A stretch of DNA of 64,000 nucleotides from Rhodoplanes tepidamans (GTDB taxonomy: Bacteria; Pseudomonadota; Alphaproteobacteria; Rhizobiales; Xanthobacteraceae), in assembly GCF_030813915.1 (NCBI RefSeq), contig NZ_JAUSUJ010000022.1, positions 59,905 to 123,904 of the forward strand, written 5' to 3'. Under the pieces are notes generated by a model, which saw only the letters and a program-made list of their open reading frames with translations, did no database searches and had not been told where the DNA came from. How positions within the stretch are numbered: position 1 is the first letter of the stretch; every line of letters starts with the position of its first letter. A program made the translations under genes and the position numbers. Below, one piece after another: positions 53,175 to 64,000 of this stretch.

Positions 53175-54260
53175 CTACCGGGCCGCCGGACCAGTCCGGG
53201 CGAACAGCGCCCGCAGCAGTGCCTTGAACAGGGCCGAGCGCGACCGCTCCAGCCGCGCGAGCCGCCAGCGCAGCTCGCCGGCCTCGGCGATCAGGGCGTT
53301 GATGGTGTCGCCGCGCATGCCGGTCCGTTCCGCGATGTCGGCGAGCGCCGCGGTGCCGTCGCGGCTCGCCGCCTCGACGAGGGCGAGCAGCGGCGGCTCG
53401 CCGTAGCGCTCGCCCTCCGGCGCGACGATCGAGGCGTAGCGGGTGCCGAAATGCTCGATGCCGAGGAACCACGGGTCGGGGGCGGCCGGCTTGTAGAGGC
53501 CGAACACCTTGCCGGGCGCCAGCGTCGCGGCGCTGACCAGCGGATCGCCCCAGGAGGCGTCGCGGTCGTAGAACGAAGGCTGCGCCATCCAGTGGGCGAG
53601 CTGCGCGGCGGTGACGGCGAAGCAGCCGGCATGCGGATTGCCGGGCAGCCGGAAGCCCTTGGCCTGCCCGTTCCAGGTGCCGGTCAGGGCGGGGGCGAGG
53701 CCGGGCCGCCGGAACGGCGCCAGCCCCTCGCGCGACAGCTTCCCGTCGATCGCCACCTTGGCGGGCGTGCCGGTCCAGCCCATCTCGTAGCGCACCGGCA
53801 GCAGCACGCTCGTCGGCCCGAACGTCTCGGCGAACCAGGCGATCTTGTCGAAGAAGGCCGGGTCGTCGACGATCAGGTCGTCCTCCATGTAGGCGTAGAC
53901 GTCGTAGGCCCCGGCGCGCTCGCGCATGATCCGCTGCGCCTCGAAGGCGAGCATCATCGGCTCGACGTCGGCGGGCTCGACCGTGAAGGACGGCGGTGCG
54001 AGGCCGACATAGTCGAGCAGATTGGCGCCCGGCTGGGTGACGATCACGACGTCGAGGGCGTGGGCGGCGCCGCCCTGCCCCTGCGGATCGTCCGGATCGA
54101 GCGACGCGCGGCGCGGCCCGACATGCCGGTGCAGCGCGACGAGCTGGGCGTTGAGGGCGGCGATCTTGGCGAAGGGGGCGCGGCCGCTGCCGAGCCCGCC
54201 GACCAGGTCGGCGCCCTCCCGGTGGCGGAAATAATGCGCGACGACGACGAGGATTCGCAT
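53175..54260 (-). CDS. Putative glycosyltransferase-like protein, unknown specificity
   Basis: This 361-residue soluble protein begins RILVVVAHYFRHREGADLVG. Its central region contains YDVYAYMEDDLIVDDPAFFD, a cluster of acidic residues like the nucleotide-sugar and metal site of GT-A glycosyltransferases, and FFDKIAWFAETFGPTSVLLP. I do not recognise a named family. No signal peptide or membrane helix is visible. The C-terminus is helical and basic (RWRLARLERSRSALFKALLR). It is followed by a REP-like region upstream of its neighbour, so it probably forms its own transcript. Confidence 0.55.
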   Translation of the reverse strand: MRILVVVAHYFRHREGADLVGGLGSGRAPFAKIAALNAQLVALHRHVGPRRASLDPDDPQGQGGAAHALDVVIVTQPGANLLDYVGLAPPSFTVEPADVEPMMLAFEAQRIMRERAGAYDVYAYMEDDLIVDDPAFFDKIAWFAETFGPTSVLLPVRYEMGWTGTPAKVAIDGKLSREGLAPFRRPGLAPALTGTWNGQAKGFRLPGNPHAGCFAVTAAQLAHWMAQPSFYDRDASWGDPLVSAATLAPGKVFGLYKPAAPDPWFLGIEHFGTRYASIVAPEGERYGEPPLLALVEAASRDGTAALADIAERTGMRGDTINALIAEAGELRWRLARLERSRSALFKALLRALFARTGPAAR

Positions 54261-54348
54261 GGCGGCCGCACCATGGCGAGGGCGGGACGCGATGGCAACG
54301 GGGGGCCGAGGCGAGGAACTGTTTCACCTCCCCCTGGAGGGGGCTCGT

Positions 54349-54489
54349 GTCCCGGGCGCGGCGCGACGCGCCGCGAACCGGGACCCAGGGCGATCAGGCG
54401 ACGTGACTGTCGGATGCTCCCACGTGCCGCCCCTGGGCCCCGGCTCTGCGGCGCGTCCGGCCTGCGGCCCGACGCGCCTTGTCCGGGGC
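54349..54489. repeat. Two GC-rich REP-like hairpins
   Basis: The first hairpin, 54349-54384, pairs GTCCCGG with CCGGGAC around an inner GCGCGGCGC/GCGCCGCG stem. The second, 54437-54489, pairs GCCCCGG with CCGGGGC and, inside it, GGCGCGTC with GACGCGCC. The second lies 14 bases past the end of the CoA-transferase gene, read on the minus strand, and may stop that transcript. Similar palindromes recur in Rhizobiales intergenic DNA. Confidence 0.6.
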
Positions 54490-54502
54490 ACGCGACCGTG
54501 CC

Positions 54503-55720
54503 CTACCCCTTCGGCCCGGCGACGATGTGATGGTCGTGCAGCCAGGCGATCTCGTGGTCGGGGTAGCCGATCTCGGCGAGGATCTCGTCGGTGTGCTCGC
54601 CGAGCCGCGAGGCGCGGCGCGGCGGCTCGCGGTCGAGCGCCGAGAAGTCGAACGGCGTGCCCGGCACCAGATACTCGCCGATGCCCGGCTGATCGAGCCG
54701 CGAGAACATGGGATTCGCGGTCGAGCAGTCCGGATCCTCCTCGATCACCTGGCGGAACGAGCGGAACACCGACCAGGTGACGCCGTGCTCGTCGAGCGCG
54801 GCGGCGAAGTCCTCGACGCAGCGCTCGCGGAACCAGGGCGCCAGGATCTCGGTGATCTCCTTGCGGGCCTTGAAGCGGTCGCCCTCGCGCGACAGCCGCA
54901 GGCCGAGCCGCACGCCGAGATCGTCGAACTCCTCGTGCAGTCCCGTCGTGTGCCGCAGCCCGTCCCACTGGCGGTTGGTGAGCGCGACGATCATCACGCG
55001 GCGGCCGTCGGCGGTCTCGAAGTCCTGGCCGTAGGCGCCGTAGAGGGCGTTGCCGTAGCGCGGCCGGTCGAAGCCGTTGACCTGCACCTCGCCGATGATG
55101 CCGAGATGGCCGAGCGTGGCGAGCGCGACGTCCTTGAGGGCGAGCTCGACGAGCTGGCCCTGGCCGGTGATGCGGCGGTGGCGCTCCGCCGCCATCAGGC
55201 CGAGCGCCGCCTTCTGGCCGGTGATCAGGTCCCAGGCCGGCAGCACGTGGCAGACCGGGTCCTGCGAGCCCTCCGGCCCGGTGGCGGAGGGAAAGCCGAC
55301 CGCCGGATTGACCGTGTAGTCGACCGCCGGGCCGCCGTGCCGGTCGCCGAGCAGCGAGACCATGATCAGGTCCTCGCGGTGCTTCCTCAGGGACTCGTAG
55401 TCCATCCAGCCGCGCACCCGCAGATTGGTCAGGAACATGCCGCGGTCCGGTCCCGGCTCGCAGATCAGCCGGGTGACGATCTCCTGGCCGCGCGGCGTCG
55501 CCATGTCGACGGCGAGCGAGCGCTTGCCCTTGTTGAGGCCCGCCCAGAACAGGCTGTGGTTGTCCCTGGTGACCGGCCAGCGGTGATAGTCGAGGCCGCC
55601 GCGGATGCGGTCGAACCGGATCACGTCGGCGCCGAGCTGGGCCAGCGTCATGCCGGCGAACGGCACCGCCACGAACGCCGACCCTTCGACGACCCGCATT
55701 CCTTCCAGCACCTTGACCAT
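54503..55720 (-). CDS. CaiB/BaiF (class III) CoA-transferase, possible mesaconyl-CoA C1-C4 transferase
   Basis: This 405-residue enzyme moves CoA between acids in the class III manner. The N-terminal fold is MVKVLEGMRVVEGSAFVAVP; the catalytic aspartate lies in CHVLPAWDLITGQKAALGLM, followed by RITGQGQLVELALKD. Together with a MaoC-type hydratase and a CitE-type lyase on the same strand, the best metabolic match is mesaconyl-CoA C1-C4 CoA-transferase (Mct) or a succinyl-CoA:citramalate/mesaconate transferase. Other substrates are possible because family members are hard to tell apart. It is the last gene of the cluster. Confidence 0.88.
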   Translation of the reverse strand: MVKVLEGMRVVEGSAFVAVPFAGMTLAQLGADVIRFDRIRGGLDYHRWPVTRDNHSLFWAGLNKGKRSLAVDMATPRGQEIVTRLICEPGPDRGMFLTNLRVRGWMDYESLRKHREDLIMVSLLGDRHGGPAVDYTVNPAVGFPSATGPEGSQDPVCHVLPAWDLITGQKAALGLMAAERHRRITGQGQLVELALKDVALATLGHLGIIGEVQVNGFDRPRYGNALYGAYGQDFETADGRRVMIVALTNRQWDGLRHTTGLHEEFDDLGVRLGLRLSREGDRFKARKEITEILAPWFRERCVEDFAAALDEHGVTWSVFRSFRQVIEEDPDCSTANPMFSRLDQPGIGEYLVPGTPFDFSALDREPPRRASRLGEHTDEILAEIGYPDHEIAWLHDHHIVAGPKG

Positions 55721-55759
55721 GGCGTTTCCCCGCTTGAACTCGTACGAACACCCGCTCGG

Positions 55760-55893
55760 ACCCTCTCCCGAGGGGAGAGGGTCGGGCGCGAGCGCAGCTC
55801 GCGACCGGGGTGAGGGGTCAAGGCGCCGGCGTGGGCACCCCCTCACCCGCCGCGCGTTCCGCGCGGCGACCTCTCCCCGCAGGGGAGAGTTGA
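55760..55893. repeat. CTCTCCC/GGGAGAG intergenic repeat, copy 2
   Basis: This block contains a perfect 10-base stem ACCCTCTCCC/GGGAGAGGGT (55760-55782), then CCCCTCACCC and GGGGTGAGGGG pieces and a CTCTCCCC/GGGGAGAG stem (55871-55888). It is built from the same units as 24421-24596 and lies between the CoA-transferase and lyase genes, so it may uncouple or process their common transcript. Confidence 0.65.
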
Positions 55894-55926
55894 AACGGAG
55901 TCTGCCGCCCCGTCAGCGGCAACGCC

Positions 55927-56850
55927 CTACTCCGGCAGCAATCCCGCGAGCTTCGCGCGCGCGACGATCGTCTGCGACATGCGGATCGAGGCGACGTCGA
56001 CCATGCGGCCGTCGAGGCTGATGGCGCCGTGGCCCTGGCGGCTCGCCTCCGCCCACGCGTCGAGCACCCGGATCGCCCAGGTCAGCTCCTTCTCGGGCGG
56101 CACGAAGGTGTCGTTGACGGTGGCGATCTGGCCCGGATGGATGCACCACTTGCCGTCGAACCCCATGGCGCGAGCGATGCGGCAGGCCTTGGCGAAGCCC
56201 TCGGGGTCGCGGATGCCGGCGAACGGGCTGTCGATCGCCCGCTTGTCGAAGGCGCGCGCCGCGCTGACGATGGTGTGCATGATGTGGTGCCAGCGGTGGC
56301 CCGGATAGAGCGCGTCGTGCTCGTCCGGCTCGCCGATCGAGGCCATCGGCATCCACACCGAGGCGGCGTAGTCGCCGGCCCCGTAGATCAGCGCCTCGAG
56401 CCGCGGCGACGCGGCGGCGATGTCGCGGATGTCGACGGCGCCGAGCGCCGTCTCGATCAGCGCCTCGATGCCGATCGGCCGCGACAGGCCCATCGCGGCC
56501 TCGATCTGGGAGAGCAGCGTGGCGACGAAATGCACGTCGGCGGCGCGGCTCACCTTGGGCACGACGACGAGGTCGACGCGGTCGCCCGCCTCCTCCACCA
56601 CCTCGATGAGATCGCGATAGGCGAAGCTCGTGTCGAGCCCGTTCATGCGGAACTGGCGGAGCTTGCGGCCGAAGTCGAGCTCGCGGAAGGCCCGCACCAC
56701 ATTGGCGCGGGCGGCCTCCTTCTCGGCCGGCGCGACGGCGTCCTCGAGGTCGATGCAGACGGCATCGGCTGGGGCGGCGGCGGCCTTCTGGATCATGCTC
56801 CAGTTGGAGGCCGGGACGATCAGGATGGAGCGTTCGAGGCGGTCGGTCAT
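55927..56850 (-). CDS. CitE/HpcH-family CoA-ester lyase (malyl/citramalyl-CoA lyase-like)
   Basis: This 307-residue TIM-barrel enzyme keeps the metal and CoA-ester binding residues: ADAVCIDLEDAVAPAEK, FRMNGLD (arginine), PIGIEALIETALGAVD (glutamate), YGAGDYAASVW (aspartate) and KWCIHPGQI. Members cleave or make malyl-CoA, beta-methylmalyl-CoA or citramalyl-CoA with Mg2+. Here the neighbours favour citramalyl-CoA to acetyl-CoA plus pyruvate. The ATG at 56850 gives MTDRLERSILIVPASN; a GTG at 56877 would add nine residues. Confidence 0.9.
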   Translation of the reverse strand: MTDRLERSILIVPASNWSMIQKAAAAPADAVCIDLEDAVAPAEKEAARANVVRAFRELDFGRKLRQFRMNGLDTSFAYRDLIEVVEEAGDRVDLVVVPKVSRAADVHFVATLLSQIEAAMGLSRPIGIEALIETALGAVDIRDIAAASPRLEALIYGAGDYAASVWMPMASIGEPDEHDALYPGHRWHHIMHTIVSAARAFDKRAIDSPFAGIRDPEGFAKACRIARAMGFDGKWCIHPGQIATVNDTFVPPEKELTWAIRVLDAWAEASRQGHGAISLDGRMVDVASIRMSQTIVARAKLAGLLPE

Positions 56851-56949
56851 GGGGACGGTCCGGGTTCTGTCATCCACCCTCCCGCGCGCCTGCGCGGCGC
56901 CGGCGCGCGGTCCGGAGGGCGACGAGGAGACGAGGCGCGCGGCAGCGGC

Positions 56950-57864
56950 TTACCGCTCATTCGCCGCCCACGCCACCGTGGCCTGCATCCCGACATGGCC
57001 GTCGCCGTTCACGGTGAAGAGGTCGTGACCGCCGTCCGGGCGGGCGACGCCCATCAGGGTGAGGCGGTCGTGGCCGAACAGCGGGTAGACGGCCCGGAAC
57101 GTGTAGCGGGCCGGCATGCGGTCCGGGGCGTGGCGCCGGGCCGCCTCGAGCAGCAGCAGCGCCTGCAGCGGCCCGTGCAGCACGAGGCCGGGATACTTCT
57201 CCGTCTCCCGGGCGTAGGGCAGATCGTAGTGGATGCGGTGGCCGTTGAAGGTGAGCGCCGAGAAGCGGAACAGGAGCACCGGATCGAGCGCCACCGGCTC
57301 GCTCCACGCCGGATTCTCCGGCGCCGGGGTCGGCGGCGGCGGCGTGAAGGCCGCCGGCATCGGCAGGTAGACGATGTCCTGCTCCTCCTCCACGGCGGGG
57401 CCGCGACCGGAGCGCACGGTGTGCTTCACCGTGACGAACACCATCCGCCCGGTGTTGCCCTGCTTCTCGGCGATCCGGGTGATCTTCGACGTCTTGTGGA
57501 GCACGTCGCCGACCCGCACCCGGTCGTGGAAGACGTAGCGGCCGCTCGCCCACATGCGCCGTTCGAGCGCGATCGGCGGCAGGAAGCCGCCGCGCTTCGG
57601 GTGGCCGTCGGGACCGATCTCGCCCGCCGGCACGATCGGCAGGAAGTAGAGCCAGTGCCACAGCTCGGGCAGCGGCTTGCCGACCCCGGCGTCGACGCCG
57701 GCCTGGTCGAGCGTGGCGGCGAGCGCGCGCGCCGGCGTCGGATAGGCCTGGTCGCTCGCCTCCTCGGTGCGCCCGACCCAGTCCTGCAGGTTCGCCTCGT
57801 CCGCCTTCGTCCCTTCCGCGCTGGCGCCGTTCGCCTTCGCACCGTCCGCCTCAACGTCGCTCAT
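56950..57864 (-). CDS. FAS1/MaoC-type hydratase, possible mesaconyl-C4-CoA hydratase
   Basis: This 304-residue enzyme has two hot-dog halves. The second carries FSALTFNGHRIHYDLPYARE, with the His and Asp that activate water in R-specific enoyl-CoA hydratases. Its length and the linker AFTPPPPTPAPENPAW match FAS1-like dehydratases, including mesaconyl-C4-CoA hydratases of the 3-hydroxypropionate bi-cycle and itaconyl-CoA hydratases. The first 25 residues are Ala/Asp-rich. The ATG at 57864 follows a possible promoter with boxes at 58079-58050. Confidence 0.85.
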   Translation of the reverse strand: MSDVEADGAKANGASAEGTKADEANLQDWVGRTEEASDQAYPTPARALAATLDQAGVDAGVGKPLPELWHWLYFLPIVPAGEIGPDGHPKRGGFLPPIALERRMWASGRYVFHDRVRVGDVLHKTSKITRIAEKQGNTGRMVFVTVKHTVRSGRGPAVEEEQDIVYLPMPAAFTPPPPTPAPENPAWSEPVALDPVLLFRFSALTFNGHRIHYDLPYARETEKYPGLVLHGPLQALLLLEAARRHAPDRMPARYTFRAVYPLFGHDRLTLMGVARPDGGHDLFTVNGDGHVGMQATVAWAANER

Positions 57865-58049
57865 CGTGCACGTCCCCAGATGCTGTCCCGACGACAACGG
57901 GTCGGCGTCCGGCGACGATACGCACGCAACGCCAGTGGCGATCACATCGTCCCGATCGGGGCGGCATTCCGCCGGCGGCCGGCCATCGGGCTCCGCAACG
58001 ACACATCGTCGACGGCGGCCGAACCCGACGGCCGCCGACCAATAATTGC

Positions 58050-58079
58050 ATTGTGGGCGATCTTCGACCGGCCTGACAA
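58050..58079 (-). promoter_or_regulatory. Possible sigma-70 promoter of the hydratase gene
   Basis: On the minus strand, TTGTCA (58079-58074) and CACAAT (58055-58050) are 18 bases apart, in the only AT-rich patch of the 277-base gap before the hydratase gene. It would make the hydratase, lyase and transferase a unit separate from pccA. Confidence 0.4.
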
Positions 58080-58141
58080 GACGGCATCGTCGCGGGCCGG
58101 CCGTCGCGGCAGGCCGGACCGCACGACCCCCGACGCGCCGC

Positions 58142-60163
<2,022 letters not shown>

Positions 60164-60422
60164 TGCTACGCTGTCCGATCGGAAAAAAACGAGTGGTAAA
60201 GGCAGGCCTCACGTTCCAGCCGCACCGCAAAAAAGTCAACGGCCTTAAGTCCCCCGGCCGGTGAGCCGATGGTTCAATGGACGCCGTGGCGGCCGACCGG
60301 CATGTCCGGCGGTTCGCGGTCGCGAACCCCGGCCGCGGTCTCCGGCCGATGCGCGAACGGGCGCGGCGAGGCGCGCCCGCCCGGCACCACGGCGGCCGGC
60401 GCGCCCCGCTCCGGGCTCCGGA

Positions 60423-60986
60423 TCAGCGCTTCGGCGGGTTGAACAGCTTGGCGAATCCCGCGAACGGGTCGGTGTTCCAGGCGGCGAACCGCTGGGCCAG
60501 CAGGCCGAGCTCGGTGGACTGCGCCGTCATCGCCTCGAACTGCTTGCGGGCGTGGCTGGTCGACAGCTCGACCAGCTCGGACGGCGACTTCACGCTCGAC
60601 AGCTGCTGGGCGTAGTCGAGGGCCGAGTTGAGGTTGGCCTTCATGAAGCCGAACATCTTCTGCCGGTATTCCTCTGCCGCGGTCGCGGCGGCCGACAGCT
60701 CCTGGGGGGTGGCCTCGCCCTCGCGCGCCACCAGGCCGGCGAGGTCGGCCGGCGTCTTCAGGGCGGCCAGGTTGGCGGCGTAGTCGAGCGCCGCATTCAC
60801 GTTGCCCCGCATGTAGTCGAAGACCTTGGCCCGATAGTCTTCGGTCACCTGCGCGGCCGCGGAGACGTCGTAGCCCATCTTCTCCATTGCATCCTCGGTC
60901 TGAATGATCGCTTCGTCGACGCTCTTCTTGATGTCCTCGATCGCCTGGTCGGCGAAACTCGATCCGTGGTCCGTCTGGTCGTGCAT
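60423..60986 (-). CDS. Phasin family protein (phasin_2)
   Basis: This 187-residue helical protein coats polyhydroxyalkanoate granules. It has two related helical segments (DYRAKVFDYMRGNVNAALDY and EYRQKMFGFMKANLNSALDY), the phasin_2 pattern, and a hydrophilic N-terminus (MHDQTDHGSS) without signal peptide. The ATG at 60986 has AAGGA eight bases upstream. Its message leader carries three tandem 14-bp repeats. It lies beside pccA; granule storage and propionyl-CoA metabolism are linked in many alphaproteobacteria. Confidence 0.93.
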   Translation of the reverse strand: MHDQTDHGSSFADQAIEDIKKSVDEAIIQTEDAMEKMGYDVSAAAQVTEDYRAKVFDYMRGNVNAALDYAANLAALKTPADLAGLVAREGEATPQELSAAATAAEEYRQKMFGFMKANLNSALDYAQQLSSVKSPSELVELSTSHARKQFEAMTAQSTELGLLAQRFAAWNTDPFAGFAKLFNPPKR

Positions 60987-61371
60987 GCCAATGTCCTTCG
61001 CAAGAAGACGCGAGCAAGAAAACGCGAACAAGAATACGCGGGCACGTCGTTGCCCCGGACTTCGGCGGTCCGGCTCGACCGGACGGGAGCGGAGCGTCTC
61101 CACCATGCCCGTACGGGTTTGCACCAGTGTAACGGCTTTGCGGACACGCGAAAGGCGGAAAACCTCGCGCACCGGTGAGGTCGGCCGCCGCGGCCCGGAC
61201 ATCGGGTCGCAGGCACCCGGACTCCGGGGCGACGGCCGGCCGGCGCCGACCGGACGGGCTGTCCGGGAGGCTTCCCCTTCCGCCGCGCCGCCCCTATAAG
61301 ACGGTCGCCGGACGAGAGCCGCGCACCCGTTCACAAGGCGCCGAGGGTGCGTTCGACCCCGGTGGACCCGC
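60987..61371. other. 385-base divergent gap between phasin and aroQ
   Basis: No gene is seen. The left end holds the tandem repeats of the phasin leader (61001-61042). The right end has CTATAAG near 61296, a plausible -10 for aroQ, without a clear -35. The middle is GC-rich with no clear terminator. Both promoters must lie here. Confidence 0.4.
61001..61042. repeat. Three tandem 14-bp repeats in the phasin leader
   Basis: Read on the plus strand, three adjacent units CAAGAAGACGCGAG, CAAGAAAACGCGAA and CAAGAATACGCGGG cover 61001-61042. Each has the core CAAGAANACGCG. They lie 15 bases upstream of the phasin start codon (read on the minus strand), between it and any promoter, so they are probably transcribed. 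Confidence 0.85.
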
Positions 61372-61827
61372 ATGAAGCCCACCGTCTACGTCATCAATGG
61401 TCCAAACCTGAACCTGCTCGGCACCCGCGAGCCGGACAAGTACGGCCGCGCGACCCTCGCCGACGTCGAGACGCTGTGCCGGGAGGCCGGCGACCGCCAC
61501 GGCTTCGCCATTGCCTTCCTGCAGTCCAACCACGAGGGGGAGCTCGTCTCCTGGATCCAGGAGGCCGGCCGCGCCGGAGCCGCCGGGATCGTCCTCAATG
61601 CCGCCGCCTACACCCACACCTCGGTCGCCATCCTGGACGCGATCGCGGCCACGGCCGTGCCGGTGATCGAGGTGCACCTCACCAACATTCACGCCCGCGA
61701 GCCCTTCCGCCGGACGTCGTACGTGTCGCAGGTCGCCAAGGGGGTGATCTGCGGGCTCGGTCCGCAGGGCTACGGGCTCGCCATCGCGGGCCTCGCGGGT
61801 CTCGCAGGTCAAGGGAGTCGAACGTGA
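61372..61827 (+). CDS. aroQ: Type II 3-dehydroquinate dehydratase
   Basis: This 151-residue dodecameric enzyme of the shikimate pathway removes water from 3-dehydroquinate. It has the conserved start [21 protein letters not shown] (the catalytic tyrosine lies at the end of this loop), [13 protein letters not shown], and the catalytic histidine in [15 protein letters not shown]. It overlaps accB by four bases (GTGA), as in most alphaproteobacteria, so chorismate and fatty-acid synthesis genes share an operon. Confidence 0.98.
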   Translation: MKPTVYVINGPNLNLLGTREPDKYGRATLADVETLCREAGDRHGFAIAFLQSNHEGELVSWIQEAGRAGAAGIVLNAAAYTHTSVAILDAIAATAVPVIEVHLTNIHAREPFRRTSYVSQVAKGVICGLGPQGYGLAIAGLAGLAGQGSRT

Positions 61828-62318
61828 CAGCCGCCGACAAGGACACGCCGGAGCCGGCGACCGGCATCAGTGCCGTGAACGAGGAGATCGTGCGCACGCT
61901 GGCGCGCCTCCTCGGCGAGACCAATCTCACCGAGATCGAGATCGAGCACGCCGGCCTGCGCGTGCGCGTCGCCCGCCAGAGCGTCGCGGTGACCGCGACC
62001 GTGCCGGCCGCCGCCCCGTCGGCGCCGAGTGCCGTGCCGGGCGTCTACGCGGTCGCCGACGGGCCGATGGATCCGTCCAAGCATCCGGGCGTCGTCACCT
62101 CGCCGATGGTCGGCACCGCCTATCGCTCGCCCGAGCCCGAGGCGCGCCCCTTCGTCGACATCGGCTCCCATGTGAAGGCCGGCGAGACCGTGCTGATCAT
62201 CGAGGCGATGAAGACCATGAACCAGATCCCGGCGCCGCGCTCCGGGACGGTGACCCAGATCCTCGTCGAGGACGGCCATCCGGTCGAATTCGGCGAGCCC
62301 CTGATGATCATCGAATGA
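61824..62318 (+). CDS. accB: Biotin carboxyl carrier protein of acetyl-CoA carboxylase
   Basis: This 164-residue protein has a helical N-terminus ([20 protein letters not shown]), an Ala/Pro-rich linker and the biotinyl domain with the thumb ([18 protein letters not shown]) and the biotin lysine in EAMKTMNQ. It carries carboxybiotin between AccC and the transferase AccAD. The GTG start overlaps the aroQ stop. Its own stop overlaps an ATG that lies just before accC. Confidence 0.97.
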   Translation: MTAADKDTPEPATGISAVNEEIVRTLARLLGETNLTEIEIEHAGLRVRVARQSVAVTATVPAAAPSAPSAVPGVYAVADGPMDPSKHPGVVTSPMVGTAYRSPEPEARPFVDIGSHVKAGETVLIIEAMKTMNQIPAPRSGTVTQILVEDGHPVEFGEPLMIIE

Positions 62319-62338
62319 CGCGGGCCCCGGGGACCGCG

Positions 62339-63703
<1,365 letters not shown>

Positions 63704-63728
63704 CCGGCTGCCGCCCGGCCCGTGTTCC

Positions 63729-63758
63729 GACCGGTGCAGCGCGTGTGCTGCACCGGTC
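63729..63758 (+). terminator. Hairpin after accC
   Basis: A perfect 12-base stem (GACCGGTGCAGC) with a six-base loop starts 26 bases after the accC stop. No T-run follows, so it may act with Rho or stabilise the 3' end. It marks the probable end of the aroQ-accB-accC operon. Confidence 0.55.
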
Positions 63759-63853
63759 CGGCCTCCCTGAAGGCCCGGCCCCGAGGTCCCGGCCCGGGGC
63801 CCGAGGCGGAACGCGGCAGCCGGGGCTTTTCCCTGTCGGGGCGGGCTCGGGAC

Positions 63854-63909
63854 GCAATAGCGAAGCGTATTGCAGTATTCGGACCGCTGAACGGCGGAAT
63901 ACGCTTCGA
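63854..63909. repeat. Nested inverted repeats near the right edge
   Basis: GCAATA/TATTGC (63854-63873) and CGAAGCGTATT/AATACGCTTCG (63861-63909) overlap each other. Such CAATA...TATTG palindromes recur in Rhizobiales intergenic DNA. They might instead be the end of the element whose gene starts at 63955. Confidence 0.55.
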
Positions 63910-63954
63910 GACTGGGCAAGAATCGGCGGGTCGAGCTGATGTAAGATTCGTCTT

Positions 63955-64000
63955 ATGACGAATCGCCCGTTCAAGACCGGCGTCAGCCGGGCGCAGCCGA
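63955..64000 (+). CDS. Probable transposase start (IS1182-like), 3' partial
   Basis: An open frame starts with ATG at 63955 and reads MTNRPFKTGVSRAQP to the edge. From memory, IS1182-family transposases begin with a closely similar stretch (PFKTG-x-x-R-x-Q followed by LLPP). A perfect 8-base hairpin (GATTCGTC/GACGAATC, 63945-63964) covers the start codon, as in other insertion sequences that hide their start. Only 15 residues are visible, so this is a tentative call. If right, the element lies just past accC. Confidence 0.4.
   Translation, partial: MTNRPFKTGVSRAQP

Noticed and set aside
60311..60328. Palindrome GGTTCGCG-GT-CGCGAACC downstream of the phasin gene
   Set aside because: No T-run and in a region dense with GC palindromes; not enough to call a terminator or operator.
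61001..61042. Tandem repeats considered as a CRISPR array
   Set aside because: Units are 14 bases, directly adjacent, with no spacers and no cas genes.
63704..63955. aat gene expected after accC
   Set aside because: No leucyl/phenylalanyl-tRNA transferase sequence is present in any frame of this segment.

Overview
This 64-kb window is chromosomal DNA of very high G+C content from an alphaproteobacterium, most likely a member of the Hyphomicrobiales (Rhizobiales). The evidence is the gene content and order: rnd, ppx-ppk, hda and a CDP-alcohol phosphatidyltransferase beside purM-purN; aroQ-accB-accC; lipB beside an orphan fliN; DUF1236, DUF2336 and phasin_2 proteins; and three sites matching the EcfG general-stress promoter consensus. 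The genus cannot be fixed from sequence alone. No prophage, plasmid backbone or CRISPR array is visible. The only sign of a mobile element is the probable start of a transposase in the last 46 bases.

Bases 1-11.9 kb: the C-terminal end of a metal P-type ATPase fused to a hemerythrin domain; RNase D; a soluble twin-PAS chemoreceptor; a LysR regulator divergent from a glutathione transferase and a flavoprotein of the PNPOX family; and a complete iron-type cell-surface signalling unit on the minus strand (ECF sigma factor, FecR anti-sigma, TonB transducer-receptor, PepSY membrane reductase). Bases 12-20.4 kb: housekeeping genes for polyphosphate metabolism (ppx/ppk), replication control (hda), phospholipid and purine synthesis, and a cold-shock protein. 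Bases 21-28 kb: a P2-type cation ATPase with a small membrane protein upstream, TerC, Ndk and small stress or secreted proteins.

Bases 28.3-32 kb form the most unusual block. An octaheme c-type cytochrome of the tetrathionate-reductase family overlaps a membrane cytochrome b gene and has an FNR/FixK-type box upstream. It is flanked on both sides by stress-type genes (DUF1236, CsbD), each with a GGAAC-N16-CGTT promoter. This looks like a periplasmic quinol-driven reductase expressed at low oxygen. Bases 32-45 kb hold transporters, a rhodanese, RraA-like and YdcF-like proteins, a queuosine unit (queC plus precursor transporter), two tandem aldo/keto reductases, a GGDEF/EAL protein and MgtE. Bases 44.7-48.6 kb hold two tandem polysaccharide deacetylases, an M15-type peptidase and tRNA-Leu(GAG).

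Bases 54.5-60.2 kb hold a minus-strand carbon-metabolism cluster: propionyl-CoA carboxylase alpha subunit, a FAS1/MaoC-type hydratase, a CitE/malyl-CoA-lyase-type enzyme and a CaiB/BaiF CoA-transferase. The last three are the enzyme families of the mesaconyl-CoA to citramalyl-CoA to pyruvate plus acetyl-CoA branch of the 3-hydroxypropionate bi-cycle, or of itaconate/mesaconate degradation. The cluster is followed by a polyhydroxyalkanoate phasin whose leader carries three tandem 14-bp repeats, and then by aroQ-accB-accC. REP-like palindromes of several kinds separate transcription units. Starts, domains and motifs below were read by eye; family names without a search are inference at the stated confidence.
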